Notes under the pieces: model-generated
What the model was told of the DNA's origin: nothing
The model's database searches: none
Seen by the model: only the letters and a program-made list of their open reading frames with translations
In this document: positions 48,463-58,024 of the stretch, in pieces
Numbering within the stretch: position 1 is the first letter of the stretch
How the letters are laid out: each line of letters begins with the position of its first letter
Assembly: GCF_001938985.1 (NCBI RefSeq)
Contig: NZ_MKIN01000019.1
Span: 186,001-250,000, forward strand
Direction: 5' to 3'
Origin: Gillisella taibaishanensis
GTDB taxonomy: Bacteria > Pseudomonadota > Alphaproteobacteria > Rhizobiales > Rhizobiaceae
DNA length: 64,000 nucleotides
Made by a program: the position numbers and the translations under genes

Positions 48463-49389
48463 TCAAGCCTTCCTGGCAATCGAGTGGACCCGGCCAGCTG
48501 CTTCGCTGCCGACATAAACGCCGAAGTTGCCGAGCGAGCTTTCGGCCGCAAACCGGCTCAGGATATCCGCCGTCGCCGAACCGGAAAGACCTGATAGATC
48601 AGAGACCGGCACGAAACGGCCGGCGGCAGGCGTACCCGCACCGGCAAAGGCGCGGTAGACGATATGCTGGCAGCCGGCCTTTCGATCCTCATAAACGGAG
48701 TAGAGAAAGCCGATGGTGATGGCGAGGCCGGTCGAGGCTTCCAGATGTGCCTTCAGGTCCTGCAGTGGTTCACCGCTAACGGCGTGGCAGCCGGGCAAAT
48801 CGCTGATGTTATCGCCGACCAGCAACACGCAGCCGTCTCGCTCGATAACGGCGCTCAGATGCAGCGGTCCGTCACTCGCGGCCGATACAGCCTTTTCGGC
48901 AAGCGCCGGTGTGAAATAACTGCCTCTGACATAACCAAGACCATTACGGTCGCTTTTTTCGAAAGCCTGAACGCGGCCAAGCAGCACCACATGGTCACCG
49001 GCCTCGATCATCTGCTCCAGACTGCAGTCGAACCATGCCGAGACGTCAGCGAAGACAGGCGAGCCATGCGGGCCTAGCTGCCAGTCGACGACAGCAAATC
49101 GATCTTCCACCGGCCGCGCAAAAGTGTTGGAGACATCCTTTTGGCTGTCCGAGAGAATATTGATGGCAAAGCCGCTGGCGGAGGTCATTGCTTCGAAATT
49201 GCGTGACGTCTTTGCCAGGCACACCAGCAGCAGCGGCGGGTCGAGCGAGACCGACGTGAAGGAATTGGCGGTAAAGCCGATGGGCGCACCATCAGCTCCT
49301 ATTGCCGTAACGACAGTTACGCCGGTCGCAAAGGTCCCGAAGGCGTCGCGCAGACTGCGCGGATCAATTGGGTTTTGACTACTGCTCAT
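48463..49389 (-). CDS. Flavin reductase with C-terminal extension (candidate TgnA)
   Basis: The 308-aa product starts with a complete flavin reductase-like FMN-binding split barrel (about residues 10-165: ATGVTVVTAIGADGAPIGFT, SFTSVSLDPPLLLVCLA, SGFAINILSDSQKDVSNTFA). It is followed by about 140 residues not found in short reductases, with a possible Nudix-like strand pattern (IGFLYSVYEDRKAGC, HIVYRAFAGAG) but no Nudix box. A C-terminal regulatory domain is also known in the reductase of 4-hydroxyphenylacetate hydroxylase. It supplies reduced flavin to the LLM oxygenase next door. Its ATG overlaps the hydrolase stop by 4 bp. Confidence 0.87.
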   Translation of the reverse strand: MSSSQNPIDPRSLRDAFGTFATGVTVVTAIGADGAPIGFTANSFTSVSLDPPLLLVCLAKTSRNFEAMTSASGFAINILSDSQKDVSNTFARPVEDRFAVVDWQLGPHGSPVFADVSAWFDCSLEQMIEAGDHVVLLGRVQAFEKSDRNGLGYVRGSYFTPALAEKAVSAASDGPLHLSAVIERDGCVLLVGDNISDLPGCHAVSGEPLQDLKAHLEASTGLAITIGFLYSVYEDRKAGCQHIVYRAFAGAGTPAAGRFVPVSDLSGLSGSATADILSRFAAESSLGNFGVYVGSEAAGRVHSIARKA

Positions 49390-50246
49390 TGTTGATCCTC
49401 CGCAACATCAAGCCACTCGGCCATGATGGCATGCACCACGTCAGGTGCCGTGAGATTGACCATGTGACGATGATCGGAGACCACTTTCGCCACGCCCTTC
49501 GGCGTCAACGCCGCCATGGCCTGTGCCATCGCAGCCGTGGAATTGGGATCGTCGGCACCTGTCAGGAATAGCGCCGGACAGGTTACGCTTGGCCAGCAAT
49601 CGGCATAGGTCTCGTCACCGCCGGCAAAAGCGCGGTAGGCCGTGGCATAGGCATCTGTCTTCATCGCCAGGAGGCAACGTTCGGTCAGATCCCGCGCGGC
49701 CACGCTTGCGGCATCCTCGCCAAACCAGCGCTTCAGCGGCCCGTGGATGTCGATGCCGTCGACTTCAATTGATGCGGCTCGCGCAAGGACCGCAGCCTTG
49801 GCACTGGGATCGCGGCGGAAAACGCCATTTACCAACGCCACCCGGCGGATTTTCTCTGGAAAACTCGCCACAGCGCCACTCGCAATCAGCGCACCCATGG
49901 AATGGCCCGCGAGATTGACGGGACCGAGTTGCATCTCATCAAGAAAGGCTTCGAGCCAGGAGACAAAAGCCGGTAGCGCGCTACCCTTTGGAAGGGGTTC
50001 AGTTTGGCCGTGGCCAGGCATGTCGACGGCAACAACCCGGTGACCTGCGGAAAGGCTTTCTATTTGCGGCCACCAAGCTTCGAGCCGCATACCCACGCCA
50101 TGAATGAGAACAACCGGTTCGCCGCTTCCCTTAGCCACGTAGGCTGTGCCGCGAGCGGTGACACGCCGAACGAAGGTTGGCCAACTACTTGCAGACGAAA
50201 CGGCATGTAACGGCGAGGCCGATGACGATGCGACAGGTTCACTCAT
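49386..50246 (-). CDS. Alpha/beta hydrolase (candidate TgnD)
   Basis: This 286-aa protein has an HG oxyanion motif (VVLIHGVGMRLEAWW), nucleophile elbow NLAGHSMGALIASG, an acidic residue in LFLTGADDPNST and His in VSDHRHMVNLTAPD. TgnD of the trigonelline pathway is a hydrolase that splits the N-methylformamido-methylene succinate intermediate; order and coupling here suggest the same. GGGGAGGGGCCGAG precedes the ATG. It is 27 bp after the DUF1185 gene and overlaps the reductase gene by 4 bp. Confidence 0.88.
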   Translation of the reverse strand: MSEPVASSSASPLHAVSSASSWPTFVRRVTARGTAYVAKGSGEPVVLIHGVGMRLEAWWPQIESLSAGHRVVAVDMPGHGQTEPLPKGSALPAFVSWLEAFLDEMQLGPVNLAGHSMGALIASGAVASFPEKIRRVALVNGVFRRDPSAKAAVLARAASIEVDGIDIHGPLKRWFGEDAASVAARDLTERCLLAMKTDAYATAYRAFAGGDETYADCWPSVTCPALFLTGADDPNSTAAMAQAMAALTPKGVAKVVSDHRHMVNLTAPDVVHAIMAEWLDVAEDQQ

Positions 50247-50273
50247 CTCGGCCCCTCCCCGTTCTGTTCTCGG

Positions 50274-50876
50274 TCACACACCTGCCGGGTTGGAGACGTC
50301 TTGGTCGAGATCCCTCAGATCCTGATAGCGGTCACCGATCCGGTGATGTGGGCGTCCGCCAACGGACGCACCGAGACCAACGACAATCTCGTCCGCGGCT
50401 GGCGCATCGGCAATTGAAGTCTGGATCGTCAGATAGTGAGAGCGACGGCCTTCGTCGTTTTTATCCATCAGCGGGATCATGATCGGCGCATTGGCCGGGC
50501 CGCGGGTATTGCAGAAGGCGAGATAGGACTTCGCTCCAACGGCTGTGCGGTAGTGGTTGCCGAAGCGCAGCGTGTGGATAAGCGCAGAAGCGTGTTCGAT
50601 TTCACCATCGAGACCAACCACGGCAGTCTTGCCATAAGCCTCAACCGCCTCGCCGGAACCGACGGCGTCAAGGATCATACCCGTCAGCAGTGCGCCCAGA
50701 ACGGGCGCTGCCTTGTGGATCTCGGGTTTCAGATCCTCGACAAAACCGCGCCCAGCCCACGGATTTTTCACCACAGCGAAGGCAGCAAAAAGCTTCAGCG
50801 GCACTGGCGCAGCTTTGCCGCCTTCAATCAGGGTGTTTTCCACCTGCAGCAGCGTCTTGCGGATTTGGAGAGCCAT
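50274..50876 (-). CDS. DUF1185 'amino acid synthesis' family protein
   Basis: The 200-aa soluble protein matches the DUF1185/AA_synth family in its length and in segments such as VVKNPWAGRGFVEDL, VGLDGEIEHASALIHT and NTRGPANAPIMIPLMDK. The family name comes from old context-based naming; I know of no established reaction. It is the first gene of the block and sits 21 bp below a GntR operator candidate, so it should be expressed with the monooxygenase genes. It could handle an unstable intermediate (isomerase or lyase), but that is only inference. Confidence 0.85.
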   Translation of the reverse strand: MALQIRKTLLQVENTLIEGGKAAPVPLKLFAAFAVVKNPWAGRGFVEDLKPEIHKAAPVLGALLTGMILDAVGSGEAVEAYGKTAVVGLDGEIEHASALIHTLRFGNHYRTAVGAKSYLAFCNTRGPANAPIMIPLMDKNDEGRRSHYLTIQTSIADAPAADEIVVGLGASVGGRPHHRIGDRYQDLRDLDQDVSNPAGV

Positions 50877-50896
50877 AACCTACCTCAAACATCTAA

Positions 50897-50918
50897 TCTG
50901 GTATTATGGTATGCCAAG
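50897..50918. promoter_or_regulatory. GntR operator candidate 1
   Basis: A 22-bp element that starts TCTGGTATTATGGT and contains the near-palindrome TGGTATGCCA. It matches the element at 51715-51736 in 20 of 22 positions. It lies 21 bp upstream of the DUF1185 gene, covering the probable promoter. Confidence 0.7.
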
Positions 50919-50979
50919 CGTCTTCGGAGTCAAGCGCCTTGTCGCTTAAGAAATAATTATTCCTCTTGAGAATTGTATT

Positions 50980-51675
50980 TCAGGGGTTGTCTGTTGCGCG
51001 CGCCTGCTGCGCCAGCACAGCCTCGGCAATCGCGGAGGCTCGCCTGACATGCTCCATGGCGGCCTGCTCTGCGGCTTGACCGTCACCGGCCTTTATTGCC
51101 TCAACGATCTTTTCCATTTGGGCCGGCCCTTCGACGGAACGCGCTGTGGTCTTGATCGTCATCGAGCGCAGATGATTGATCCGGACCGTCATCTGCTTGA
51201 CGACATCCCAGGCGATCCGCCGCTCGATGCCGGTAAACAGTGCCTCGTAAAATCGTGTCGTTTCCGTCAGCACGCCAGGCATGTCATTTTGTGCATAGCA
51301 TGCGCGAATGCCGGCCAGCGCTTCGGCGAGATTGGCAATCATGGCAGGATGAGCGGCCTCTGCGGCCAGCCGTGCTGCCATACCCTCTAGCGCGCCACGG
51401 ATCTCGTAAATCTGCCGCGCCTCGCTGACGTCAAGCAACGCGACCATCGGCCCCTTCCCGAGCGGATTATTGACCAAGCCTTCGGATTCCAGATGCCGCA
51501 GCACCTCTCGGACAACGGTACGGCTGACGCCGAGTTGGGCGCAGAGATCACGTTCAACCAATCGGTCTCCCGGCCTGAAATGGCCGCTGATGATAGCGTC
51601 GCGGACTTTTTCCAGCGCAAGCTCCCGGAGGGTCTTCGACGGACGCTCGACTTTGATCGTGGCTGTCTCTGTCAT
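50980..51675 (-). CDS. GntR-family (FCD subfamily) transcriptional regulator
   Basis: This 231-aa regulator has an N-terminal winged helix (LRELALEKVRDAIISGHFRP, DLCAQLGVSRTVVREVLRHL) and an all-helical FCD effector domain with metal-ligand-type residues (YEIRGALEGMAARLAAE, FYEALFTGIERR, HLRSMTIK). FCD regulators commonly repress catabolic operons until substrate is bound. GGAGG lies upstream of the ATG at 51675. Near-identical operator candidates precede both this gene and the next one on the same strand, which points to autoregulation and local control. Confidence 0.9.
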   Translation of the reverse strand: MTETATIKVERPSKTLRELALEKVRDAIISGHFRPGDRLVERDLCAQLGVSRTVVREVLRHLESEGLVNNPLGKGPMVALLDVSEARQIYEIRGALEGMAARLAAEAAHPAMIANLAEALAGIRACYAQNDMPGVLTETTRFYEALFTGIERRIAWDVVKQMTVRINHLRSMTIKTTARSVEGPAQMEKIVEAIKAGDGQAAEQAAMEHVRRASAIAEAVLAQQARATDNP

Positions 51676-51714
51676 ATTGGAAACCTCCGCTCCGGGGCTG
51701 CAAGACGAAATCGA

Positions 51715-51736
51715 TCTGGTATTATGGTCTACCAAG
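51715..51736. promoter_or_regulatory. GntR operator candidate 2
   Basis: Second copy of the 22-bp element (20 of 22 identical to 50897-50918), containing the perfect palindrome TGGTCTACCA. It is 40 bp upstream of the gntR start codon. Confidence 0.7.
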
Positions 51737-51757
51737 AACCGAAATGGCAAGCTGCCA

Positions 51758-52225
51758 TCACGCCTTCGACTTAGCATTTCGGGTTTTCAGCACGTTGCGG
51801 ATCGAGAAGCTGGAATGAATGCGCGCCACGCCAGGAAGTTTCGCGAGAATCTCCTTATGGATTCGCTCGAAATCGTGCGCGTTGTCGACTTCAAGCTTCA
51901 ACAGGTAGTCAGAGCCGCCAGTCATCAGGAAACATTCCTGGATCTCAGGGTATTTGCGGATCGCTGCCTCGAACCGGTCGAGATGATGCTCGGTCTGCCG
52001 GTCGAGGGTGATGTTGATGATCACGGCAATGCCGTCATCCTTCTCAGATTGGCCAAGGATGGCGGTATAGCCCCTGATATAGCCCTGCTTTTCCAACTGG
52101 GCGACGCGGCGCAGGCAGGCTGAAGCGGACAGGCCGACAGCGGCCGCAAGCCCGGCATTGCTGATGCGCGCGTTGAGCTGCAACTGGCGCATGATAGCCC
52201 GGTCTATGGCGTCGATTCCGTTCAC
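51758..52225 (-). CDS. Lrp/AsnC-family regulator of alanine catabolism
   Basis: This 155-aa protein has an N-terminal helix-turn-helix (RISNAGLAAAVGLSASACLRR) and a C-terminal RAM/AsnC ligand domain (GIAVIINITLDRQTEHHLDRF, CFLMTGGSDYLLKLEV). I use a GTG start at 52225, since AAGGA precedes it and the protein then has normal Lrp length. It is divergent from alr-dadA, so it is probably the alanine-responsive activator (DadR-type). The 126-bp gap holds TTGCGC repeats that may be its sites. Confidence 0.87.
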   Translation of the reverse strand: MNGIDAIDRAIMRQLQLNARISNAGLAAAVGLSASACLRRVAQLEKQGYIRGYTAILGQSEKDDGIAVIINITLDRQTEHHLDRFEAAIRKYPEIQECFLMTGGSDYLLKLEVDNAHDFERIHKEILAKLPGVARIHSSFSIRNVLKTRNAKSKA

Positions 52226-52253
52226 GCAACAATCCTTCTCGTATTCGTAGAAA

Positions 52254-52310
52254 ATTGCGCAAATGAGCCTTCGGCGCAAGAGACAATGACGAAGTGCGCG
52301 AACATTGCGC
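52254..52310. promoter_or_regulatory. TTGCGC repeats between the Lrp gene and alr, candidate Lrp sites
   Basis: ATTGCGC occurs at 52254-52260 (within the palindrome TTGCGCAA) and again at 52304-52310, exactly 50 bp apart. Related GGCGCAAG and GTGCGCG elements lie between. The spacing of about five helical turns suits multimeric Lrp binding. Confidence 0.45.
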
Positions 52311-52351
52311 GATAGTTTCAATATCATCTTCAAAAAGAACGGGGAACTATA

Positions 52352-53497
52352 ATGGACATGTCTATTGCCCAGGATCTGAGCGCCGACGCTTATTCCGCCC
52401 GCCTCGTGATCGATCTCGATGCTCTCGCAGATAACTACCGCCGATTGGCTGCTGAGGCAGCACCCGCCGAAACCTCGGCCGTGGTCAAGGCCGATGCCTA
52501 TGGGGTGGGGGCCGACCGTGTCGCGCCAGTGCTTTATAGTGCTGGATGCCGATCCTTTTTCGTTGCTCACCTGCAGGAGGCTGCGAACCTTCGCCCACAT
52601 CTGCCTAGAGACGCGACGCTTTACATCCTCAATGGCCTCCAGCCCGGCGCTGAAACCTATGCGGCGGCCAATGGTTTCGTGCCGGTTTTAAACTCGCTTG
52701 AGCAGGTGGCTGCATGGCGGCGGGCGGCCGGTGCGCTTCACCGGGATCTCCCGGCGCTCCTGCAATTTGATACCGGCATGTCGCGCCTCGGTCTTTCTCC
52801 CGAAGAGACTGCCCGCCTTCTAGCGGAGCCGGATCTCCTGTCCGGCCTGTCGATCCGCTATATCATGAGCCACCTCGCCTGCGCCGATGACAGCGAAAGC
52901 CCCGAAAACGACGCGCAGTTTGCCGTCATGCGCGAACGGGTCGCGCAATTTCCCGGCATTCCCTTGTGCTTTGCCAATTCCGGGGGCATCTTTTTCGACA
53001 AGAGCTTTCACGGTGCATTGGTGCGGCCGGGCGTGGCACTTTACGGCGTGACGCCATCCGATCGCGCTGCAAGCCCGATGAAGTCGGTGGTGCGGCTGGA
53101 GGCGAAGGTCATTCAGACCCGGATCGTGCCTGCTGGAACCAAGGTCGGCTACAGTGCGAGTTTCATTGCACCAGTAGAAATGGAGCTTGCAACGATTGCC
53201 GTGGGTTATGCCGATGGTTTGCCACGCTGCCTCAGCAATCGTGGCGCCGCCTATTTCGGCGCAACCCGCCTGCCGATCGTCGGCCGGGTGTCGATGGACA
53301 GTATTATAATCGATGTCTCGGCCCTGCCGCAGGGTACGCTGACGTTGGGCAGCCTGGTCGAAATCATCGGTGCACATCAGTCGCTGGACGATGTAGCGGC
53401 AGACGCAGGAACGATTGCCTACGAAATCCTGACGAGCCTCGGCCACCGCTATCGCCGTGACTATATAAACAATAGCAAATCTGGGGAATCGGCATGA
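52352..53497 (+). CDS. alr: Alanine racemase (catabolic)
   Basis: This 381-aa PLP enzyme has the cofactor Lys in [15 protein letters not shown] near the N-terminus, the barrel motifs [13 protein letters not shown] and [14 protein letters not shown], and a C-terminal Tyr-containing base segment ([13 protein letters not shown]) plus [15 protein letters not shown]. It interconverts L- and D-alanine; pairing with dadA shows the catabolic role (dadX-like). GGGGAACTATA precedes the ATG. It overlaps dadA by 4 bp. Confidence 0.93.
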   Translation: MDMSIAQDLSADAYSARLVIDLDALADNYRRLAAEAAPAETSAVVKADAYGVGADRVAPVLYSAGCRSFFVAHLQEAANLRPHLPRDATLYILNGLQPGAETYAAANGFVPVLNSLEQVAAWRRAAGALHRDLPALLQFDTGMSRLGLSPEETARLLAEPDLLSGLSIRYIMSHLACADDSESPENDAQFAVMRERVAQFPGIPLCFANSGGIFFDKSFHGALVRPGVALYGVTPSDRAASPMKSVVRLEAKVIQTRIVPAGTKVGYSASFIAPVEMELATIAVGYADGLPRCLSNRGAAYFGATRLPIVGRVSMDSIIIDVSALPQGTLTLGSLVEIIGAHQSLDDVAADAGTIAYEILTSLGHRYRRDYINNSKSGESA

Positions 53498-54747
53498 AAG
53501 TCACAGTTCTCGGCGCGGGTGTCATCGGCGTCACATCAGCCTATTATCTCGCCAAGGCCGGCCACGAAGTCACAGTCATCGATCGCCAGACCGGTCCGGC
53601 ACTGGAAACCAGCTTTGCCAATGCCGGTGAAGTGTCCTTCGGTTATTGCTCGCCCTGGGCGGCACCCGGCATTCCGCAAAAGGCGCTGAAATGGCTGTTC
53701 ATGGAGCACGCGCCGCTGATCCTGCGACCGAAGATTGACGCCGCCATGCTGGGCTGGATGCTGAAGATGCTCTCCAACTGCACCTCCGGCCGCTATGCGA
53801 TCAACAAGAGCCGTATGCTGAGGCTGGCGGATTACAGCCGCGTCGCGCTTGCAGACTTGAGGGTCGAAACCAATATCGATTATGACCAGCGCATGCAGGG
53901 TACGCTGCAGCTGTTTCGCACCCAGGCGCAGCTTGATGCTTCCGCCAAGGACGTGAAGGCGCTGGCCGCGGACGGCATTCCCTATCAGGTTCTCGACCCA
54001 AATGGCTGCATCAAAGTCGAGCCGGCTCTCGCCGCCTCCCGCCACAAGATCGTCGGCGGGTTGCTGACGCCGAAGGATGAGACCGGTGACTGTTTCAAAT
54101 TCACCAATCAGCTTGCGGATAAAGCGGCCTCGCTTGGCGTCATCTTCGATTATGGCCGGCAGATTGAGCGGCTGGAGACATCGGGCGGCAAGATCACCGG
54201 TGTCGTCACTGACCGTGGCACCGTGACGTCTGATGCCTATGTCGTTGCGCTCGGCAGCTATACGCCACTGCTTTTGAAGCCCCTCGGCATCAAGCTGCCG
54301 ATCTATCCGGTCAAGGGGTATTCGCTGACCATCCCGATTATCGACCTCGCCAAGTCGCCGGAGTCGACTGTGATGGATGAGACCTACAAGATCGCGATCA
54401 CGCGGCTTGGCGATCGCATCCGCGTCGGCGGCATGGCGGAAATCTCGGGTTATACCAATGACCTCGGCGAAGCCCGCCGTCGCACACTCGAACATTCGGT
54501 CACCGACCTGTTTCCGGGTGGCGATATGGCTAAGGCGAATTTCTGGTCCGGGCTGCGGCCGATGACACCGGATGGCACACCTGTGATCGGCGCGACCACG
54601 CTGTCCAATCTCTACATCAACAGTGGCCACGGAACGCTGGGCTGGACGATGAGCTGCGGTTCCGGTCGCCTGCTCGCCGACATCGTCAGCGGCCGCAAGA
54701 CAGAGATTGACAACGCGGATTTGGCACTAAGCCGCTACGCCGCTTAA
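53494..54747 (+). CDS. dadA: D-amino acid dehydrogenase small subunit
   Basis: This 417-aa FAD enzyme of the DAO family has an N-terminal Rossmann motif ([21 protein letters not shown]), the [29 protein letters not shown] region following it, and the C-terminal FAD contact [16 protein letters not shown]. It oxidises D-alanine to pyruvate and passes electrons to the respiratory chain at the inner membrane. The start overlaps the alr stop. Confidence 0.93.
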   Translation: MKVTVLGAGVIGVTSAYYLAKAGHEVTVIDRQTGPALETSFANAGEVSFGYCSPWAAPGIPQKALKWLFMEHAPLILRPKIDAAMLGWMLKMLSNCTSGRYAINKSRMLRLADYSRVALADLRVETNIDYDQRMQGTLQLFRTQAQLDASAKDVKALAADGIPYQVLDPNGCIKVEPALAASRHKIVGGLLTPKDETGDCFKFTNQLADKAASLGVIFDYGRQIERLETSGGKITGVVTDRGTVTSDAYVVALGSYTPLLLKPLGIKLPIYPVKGYSLTIPIIDLAKSPESTVMDETYKIAITRLGDRIRVGGMAEISGYTNDLGEARRRTLEHSVTDLFPGGDMAKANFWSGLRPMTPDGTPVIGATTLSNLYINSGHGTLGWTMSCGSGRLLADIVSGRKTEIDNADLALSRYAA

Positions 54748-54846
54748 GATTTGGCAATATTCAGACTTGGACGGCCTGCAAACGGCGATTGGCTGCGCTT
54801 CCGGTGCTCATGTACAATAAGTACACTCCGCTCCGGTTCTCACCAA

Positions 54847-56175
54847 TCACCGTTTTCGCCACGCCCAACTCAGAATTTTGCCAAATCCGGCCGTCTCCTC
54901 ACCCCTGACATGCTCCGGCCGGAAACCGAGCCCGATCAACCGACCGGCGAGATGGGCAAGCAGCGGAAAACGGGCAATGGTCTTCATAAAGCCAGGCGGG
55001 CCGGCGCGGCGCGCGCTGGTATCGTCAGGGGCCTTGTCATCATTGGTCTTGCGCTTGCGCCGCATCATCAATTGCAGTTTCTGCGTCGCCTTGGTCGGAA
55101 ACAGCCGCCGCTTTTCGATGGCGGCCAGGTGCGGCTCCAGCGGCGCGCCTGACAGAAGCGGTTTGGCCAGCCGGTTGGCCGCCGCTACCGCATCCTGAAT
55201 GGCAAGATTGACGCCGACGCCGCCGATCGGCGACATGGCATGGGCAGCATCGCCGATGCAGAGCAGTCCCGGCCGCCACCAGCGCTTCAGCCGGTCGATG
55301 CGGATGCTGAGCAGATAGAGATCATCAAACGACGTCACTTCGTCCATACGCTCTGCCGGCAACGGCGAAATGGCAGCGGCGGCCTTTCTGAAGGCCTCGA
55401 TGCCTTGCGCCTTAACGTCGTCATAGCTTCCCTTGCGCACGATATAGCCGCATTGCCAGTAATCTCCACGATCGATCATCACGAAGCCCTGGCGCGGGCC
55501 GCCGTGTCCCATCGTGTAGGGCGGATCGTTGGGCTGGTGGGACAGCTTGAACCAAAGCACGTCGCTGGGGCTGCCGAAACTTTCAACCTCCAGCCCGGCC
55601 TTAGCGCGGGTCACGGAATGGCGACCGTCTGCGCCGACGATCAGCCGAGAGCGGATCTTCAAATGCCGTTCAGGCGTCGTCGCCGTTAGTCCCGTAATCG
55701 CATCCCCCTCCTCGATCAAGCTCTCGACACGAGCATTCATGACAAGCTGGAAGTTCGGATATTTACCCGCCTCTTTGGCAAGAAAGTCGAGAAAATCCCA
55801 TTGTGGCATGAAAGCAATGAAGCGGCAGCGAGTGGGAAGACGTGAGAAATTGGCAAGCGTGATGTCGCGCCCACCGATCTCCGCATGCAGTGTTGGTGCC
55901 TGAACATGCGGCAGTTTCAGGAGTTCATCGAGAAGACCGAGTTCGTGCATCACTTCCAGCGTCGAGGGGTGCAGCGTGTCACCGCGAAAATCGCGCAGGA
56001 AGTCGCCATGCTTTTCCAGCACGGTGACATCGACACCGGCCCGCGCCAACATCAGGCCCAGCATCAACCCGGCCGGACCGGCACCGACGATGGCGCATGC
56101 GGTCTCGATGGTCTCAGACGCAACTGGATCGCTCACATCAGTAATCGATCGCTCTCCACCATTTTCATCGCTCAT
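54847..56175 (-). CDS. FAD-dependent monooxygenase of the aromatic hydroxylase (PHBH) fold
   Basis: The 442-aa product has the three FAD motifs: GxGxxG ([21 protein letters not shown]), the DG motif ([19 protein letters not shown]) and the GD motif ([21 protein letters not shown]). It resembles UbiH/MhpA/TetX-like hydroxylases; the substrate is unknown. The start at 56175 lies inside the last codons of recQ (11-bp overlap); an alternative ATG at 56208 is also in frame. Such tight overlap suggests co-transcription with recQ, though no functional link is known. Confidence 0.85.
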   Translation of the reverse strand: MSDENGGERSITDVSDPVASETIETACAIVGAGPAGLMLGLMLARAGVDVTVLEKHGDFLRDFRGDTLHPSTLEVMHELGLLDELLKLPHVQAPTLHAEIGGRDITLANFSRLPTRCRFIAFMPQWDFLDFLAKEAGKYPNFQLVMNARVESLIEEGDAITGLTATTPERHLKIRSRLIVGADGRHSVTRAKAGLEVESFGSPSDVLWFKLSHQPNDPPYTMGHGGPRQGFVMIDRGDYWQCGYIVRKGSYDDVKAQGIEAFRKAAAAISPLPAERMDEVTSFDDLYLLSIRIDRLKRWWRPGLLCIGDAAHAMSPIGGVGVNLAIQDAVAAANRLAKPLLSGAPLEPHLAAIEKRRLFPTKATQKLQLMMRRKRKTNDDKAPDDTSARRAGPPGFMKTIARFPLLAHLAGRLIGLGFRPEHVRGEETAGFGKILSWAWRKR

Positions 56176-58024
56176 GGGCGAGAATAACCTCAAGAAAGGC
56201 ATCGCCATAGCGCTCTAGTTTCGATTGGCCGACACCGGAAATGCCAAGCAGGGCCTGTCGGCTGTTCGGCCTTTCCGTGGCAAAGGCAACCAGCGTCGTA
56301 TCTGGAAACACCACATAGGGCGGAACCTCGAGTTCCTTTGCGATCGCCATGCGCTGACGCCGCAAGGCTTCGAACAGTTCGCTATCGGCGATATCCAATG
56401 CCGACTTAGCCTTTGCCGCTGCCGGAGAGCTGCCACGCGCCGCCTTGCCCTTGGTGGGCCGGTCCTTGCGGAAACGGACTTCGCGCTCGCGCTTGAACAC
56501 GGCGCGCGCGTCTGGCTCCAGTTTCAGCGCGCCGAAACCCTCGTGATCAACCCGGACCAGACCGGCAGCCAGCAATTGCCGATAGACCGATTGCCAAGTT
56601 TTAAGCGGCAGATCCTTGCCGGCGCCGAAGACCGGCATATCCGCATGGCCGAAACGAATGGTCCGCTCATTTTCATTGCCTTGCAGGACATCAATCAAAT
56701 GGCCGGTGCCGAAGCGCTCGCCGGTGCGGTAAACGGCGGCCAGCGCCTTGATCGCGGCGTCGGTTCCGTCCCAGGTCTCGACCGGCTTCAGGCAGGTGTC
56801 GCAATTGCCGCAACCGCCCGGATGCGCTTCGCCGAAATGGGCGAGGATCGCCTGGCGCCGGCAACCCGGCGTCTCGCAGATGGCGAGAAGCGCGTTGAGC
56901 TTGGCGCGCTCTACCCGTTTCACATCGTCGGTCGAATTGCCGCCATCGATCATCCGGCCGCGCTGGATCACATCAGCCATACCATAGGCCATCCATACCT
57001 CCGACGGCAGACCGTCGCGGCCGGCACGGCCGGTTTCCTGGTAATAGGCCTCGACAGAGCCGGGCAGATCGAGATGGGCGACATAGCGCACATTCGGCTT
57101 GTCGATGCCCATGCCGAAGGCGACTGTCGCAACCAAGCAGAGGTCTTCCTCTTTCAGGAAGGCATCCTGGTTGGCGTCACGGTCTGCTCGCTCCATGCCG
57201 GCGTGGTAAGGCAGCGCGCGGATGCCCTGGGTGCCCAGCCATTCCGCTGTTTCCTCGACCTTCGCCCGCGACAAGCAATAGACGATGCCGCTCGAGCCTT
57301 CGTGGCGGGAGAGAAAGCGCAGCAATTGCTGGCGCGGCTGATCGCGCTCGACAATCTCGTAATTGATGTTCGGTCGGTCGAAGGAGGTGGAATAGATTTC
57401 TGCCGCATGCAGACCAAGCTTGTCGATGATGTCGTCACGCGTATGCGGATCGGCGGTCGCCGTCAGCGCCATGCGAGGCACGCCCGGGAAGGCTTCCGCC
57501 AGTTTTCCGAGCTCGCGATATTCAGGCCGGAAATCATGGCCCCATTGCGATACGCAATGAGCCTCGTCGATGGCAAACAGCGCGATTTTCGCATCGCCGA
57601 CTAATTCGCGGAAGGCTGGCGTGACGATTCGCTCCGGCGTCACGTAGAGAAGATCGAGCGCGCCAGACGCAAAATCGCGGCGCACCTGCGCATATTCATC
57701 CCGGCTGAGCGAGGAATTCAGGGCTGCGGCTCTGATGCCAAGCTGGGTCAGCGCCTCGACCTGGTCGCGCATCAGGGCAATCAGCGGGGATACCACGATT
57801 CCGACCCCGTCGCGGCAGAGCGCTGGGATCTGGAAGCACAGGGATTTTCCCGCTCCTGTCGGAAAGAGTACCACGGCGTCTCCGCCGGAAACGACCTGCT
57901 CGACGACTTCGGCCTGCCGACCGCGAAAGGCAGGATAGCCGTAGATGCGGTTGAGGATCGCCAGCGGCGTTCTATCGCCGGTCTCGTCGAAGAGCGGGTC
58001 AAGACTGGAGCGATGTTGCGCCAT
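56165..58024 (-). CDS. recQ: ATP-dependent DNA helicase RecQ
   Basis: This 619-aa helicase has Walker [20 protein letters not shown] box [20 protein letters not shown], motif [24 protein letters not shown], the four-Cys zinc cluster (CETPGCRRQ then [12 protein letters not shown]), an RQC winged helix and a C-terminal HRDC domain ([18 protein letters not shown]). It unwinds DNA in recombination and repair. The ATG at 58024 follows GGAAGGCGACACC, which excludes the upstream TTG. Confidence 0.95.
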   Translation of the reverse strand: MAQHRSSLDPLFDETGDRTPLAILNRIYGYPAFRGRQAEVVEQVVSGGDAVVLFPTGAGKSLCFQIPALCRDGVGIVVSPLIALMRDQVEALTQLGIRAAALNSSLSRDEYAQVRRDFASGALDLLYVTPERIVTPAFRELVGDAKIALFAIDEAHCVSQWGHDFRPEYRELGKLAEAFPGVPRMALTATADPHTRDDIIDKLGLHAAEIYSTSFDRPNINYEIVERDQPRQQLLRFLSRHEGSSGIVYCLSRAKVEETAEWLGTQGIRALPYHAGMERADRDANQDAFLKEEDLCLVATVAFGMGIDKPNVRYVAHLDLPGSVEAYYQETGRAGRDGLPSEVWMAYGMADVIQRGRMIDGGNSTDDVKRVERAKLNALLAICETPGCRRQAILAHFGEAHPGGCGNCDTCLKPVETWDGTDAAIKALAAVYRTGERFGTGHLIDVLQGNENERTIRFGHADMPVFGAGKDLPLKTWQSVYRQLLAAGLVRVDHEGFGALKLEPDARAVFKREREVRFRKDRPTKGKAARGSSPAAAKAKSALDIADSELFEALRRQRMAIAKELEVPPYVVFPDTTLVAFATERPNSRQALLGISGVGQSKLERYGDAFLEVILAHER

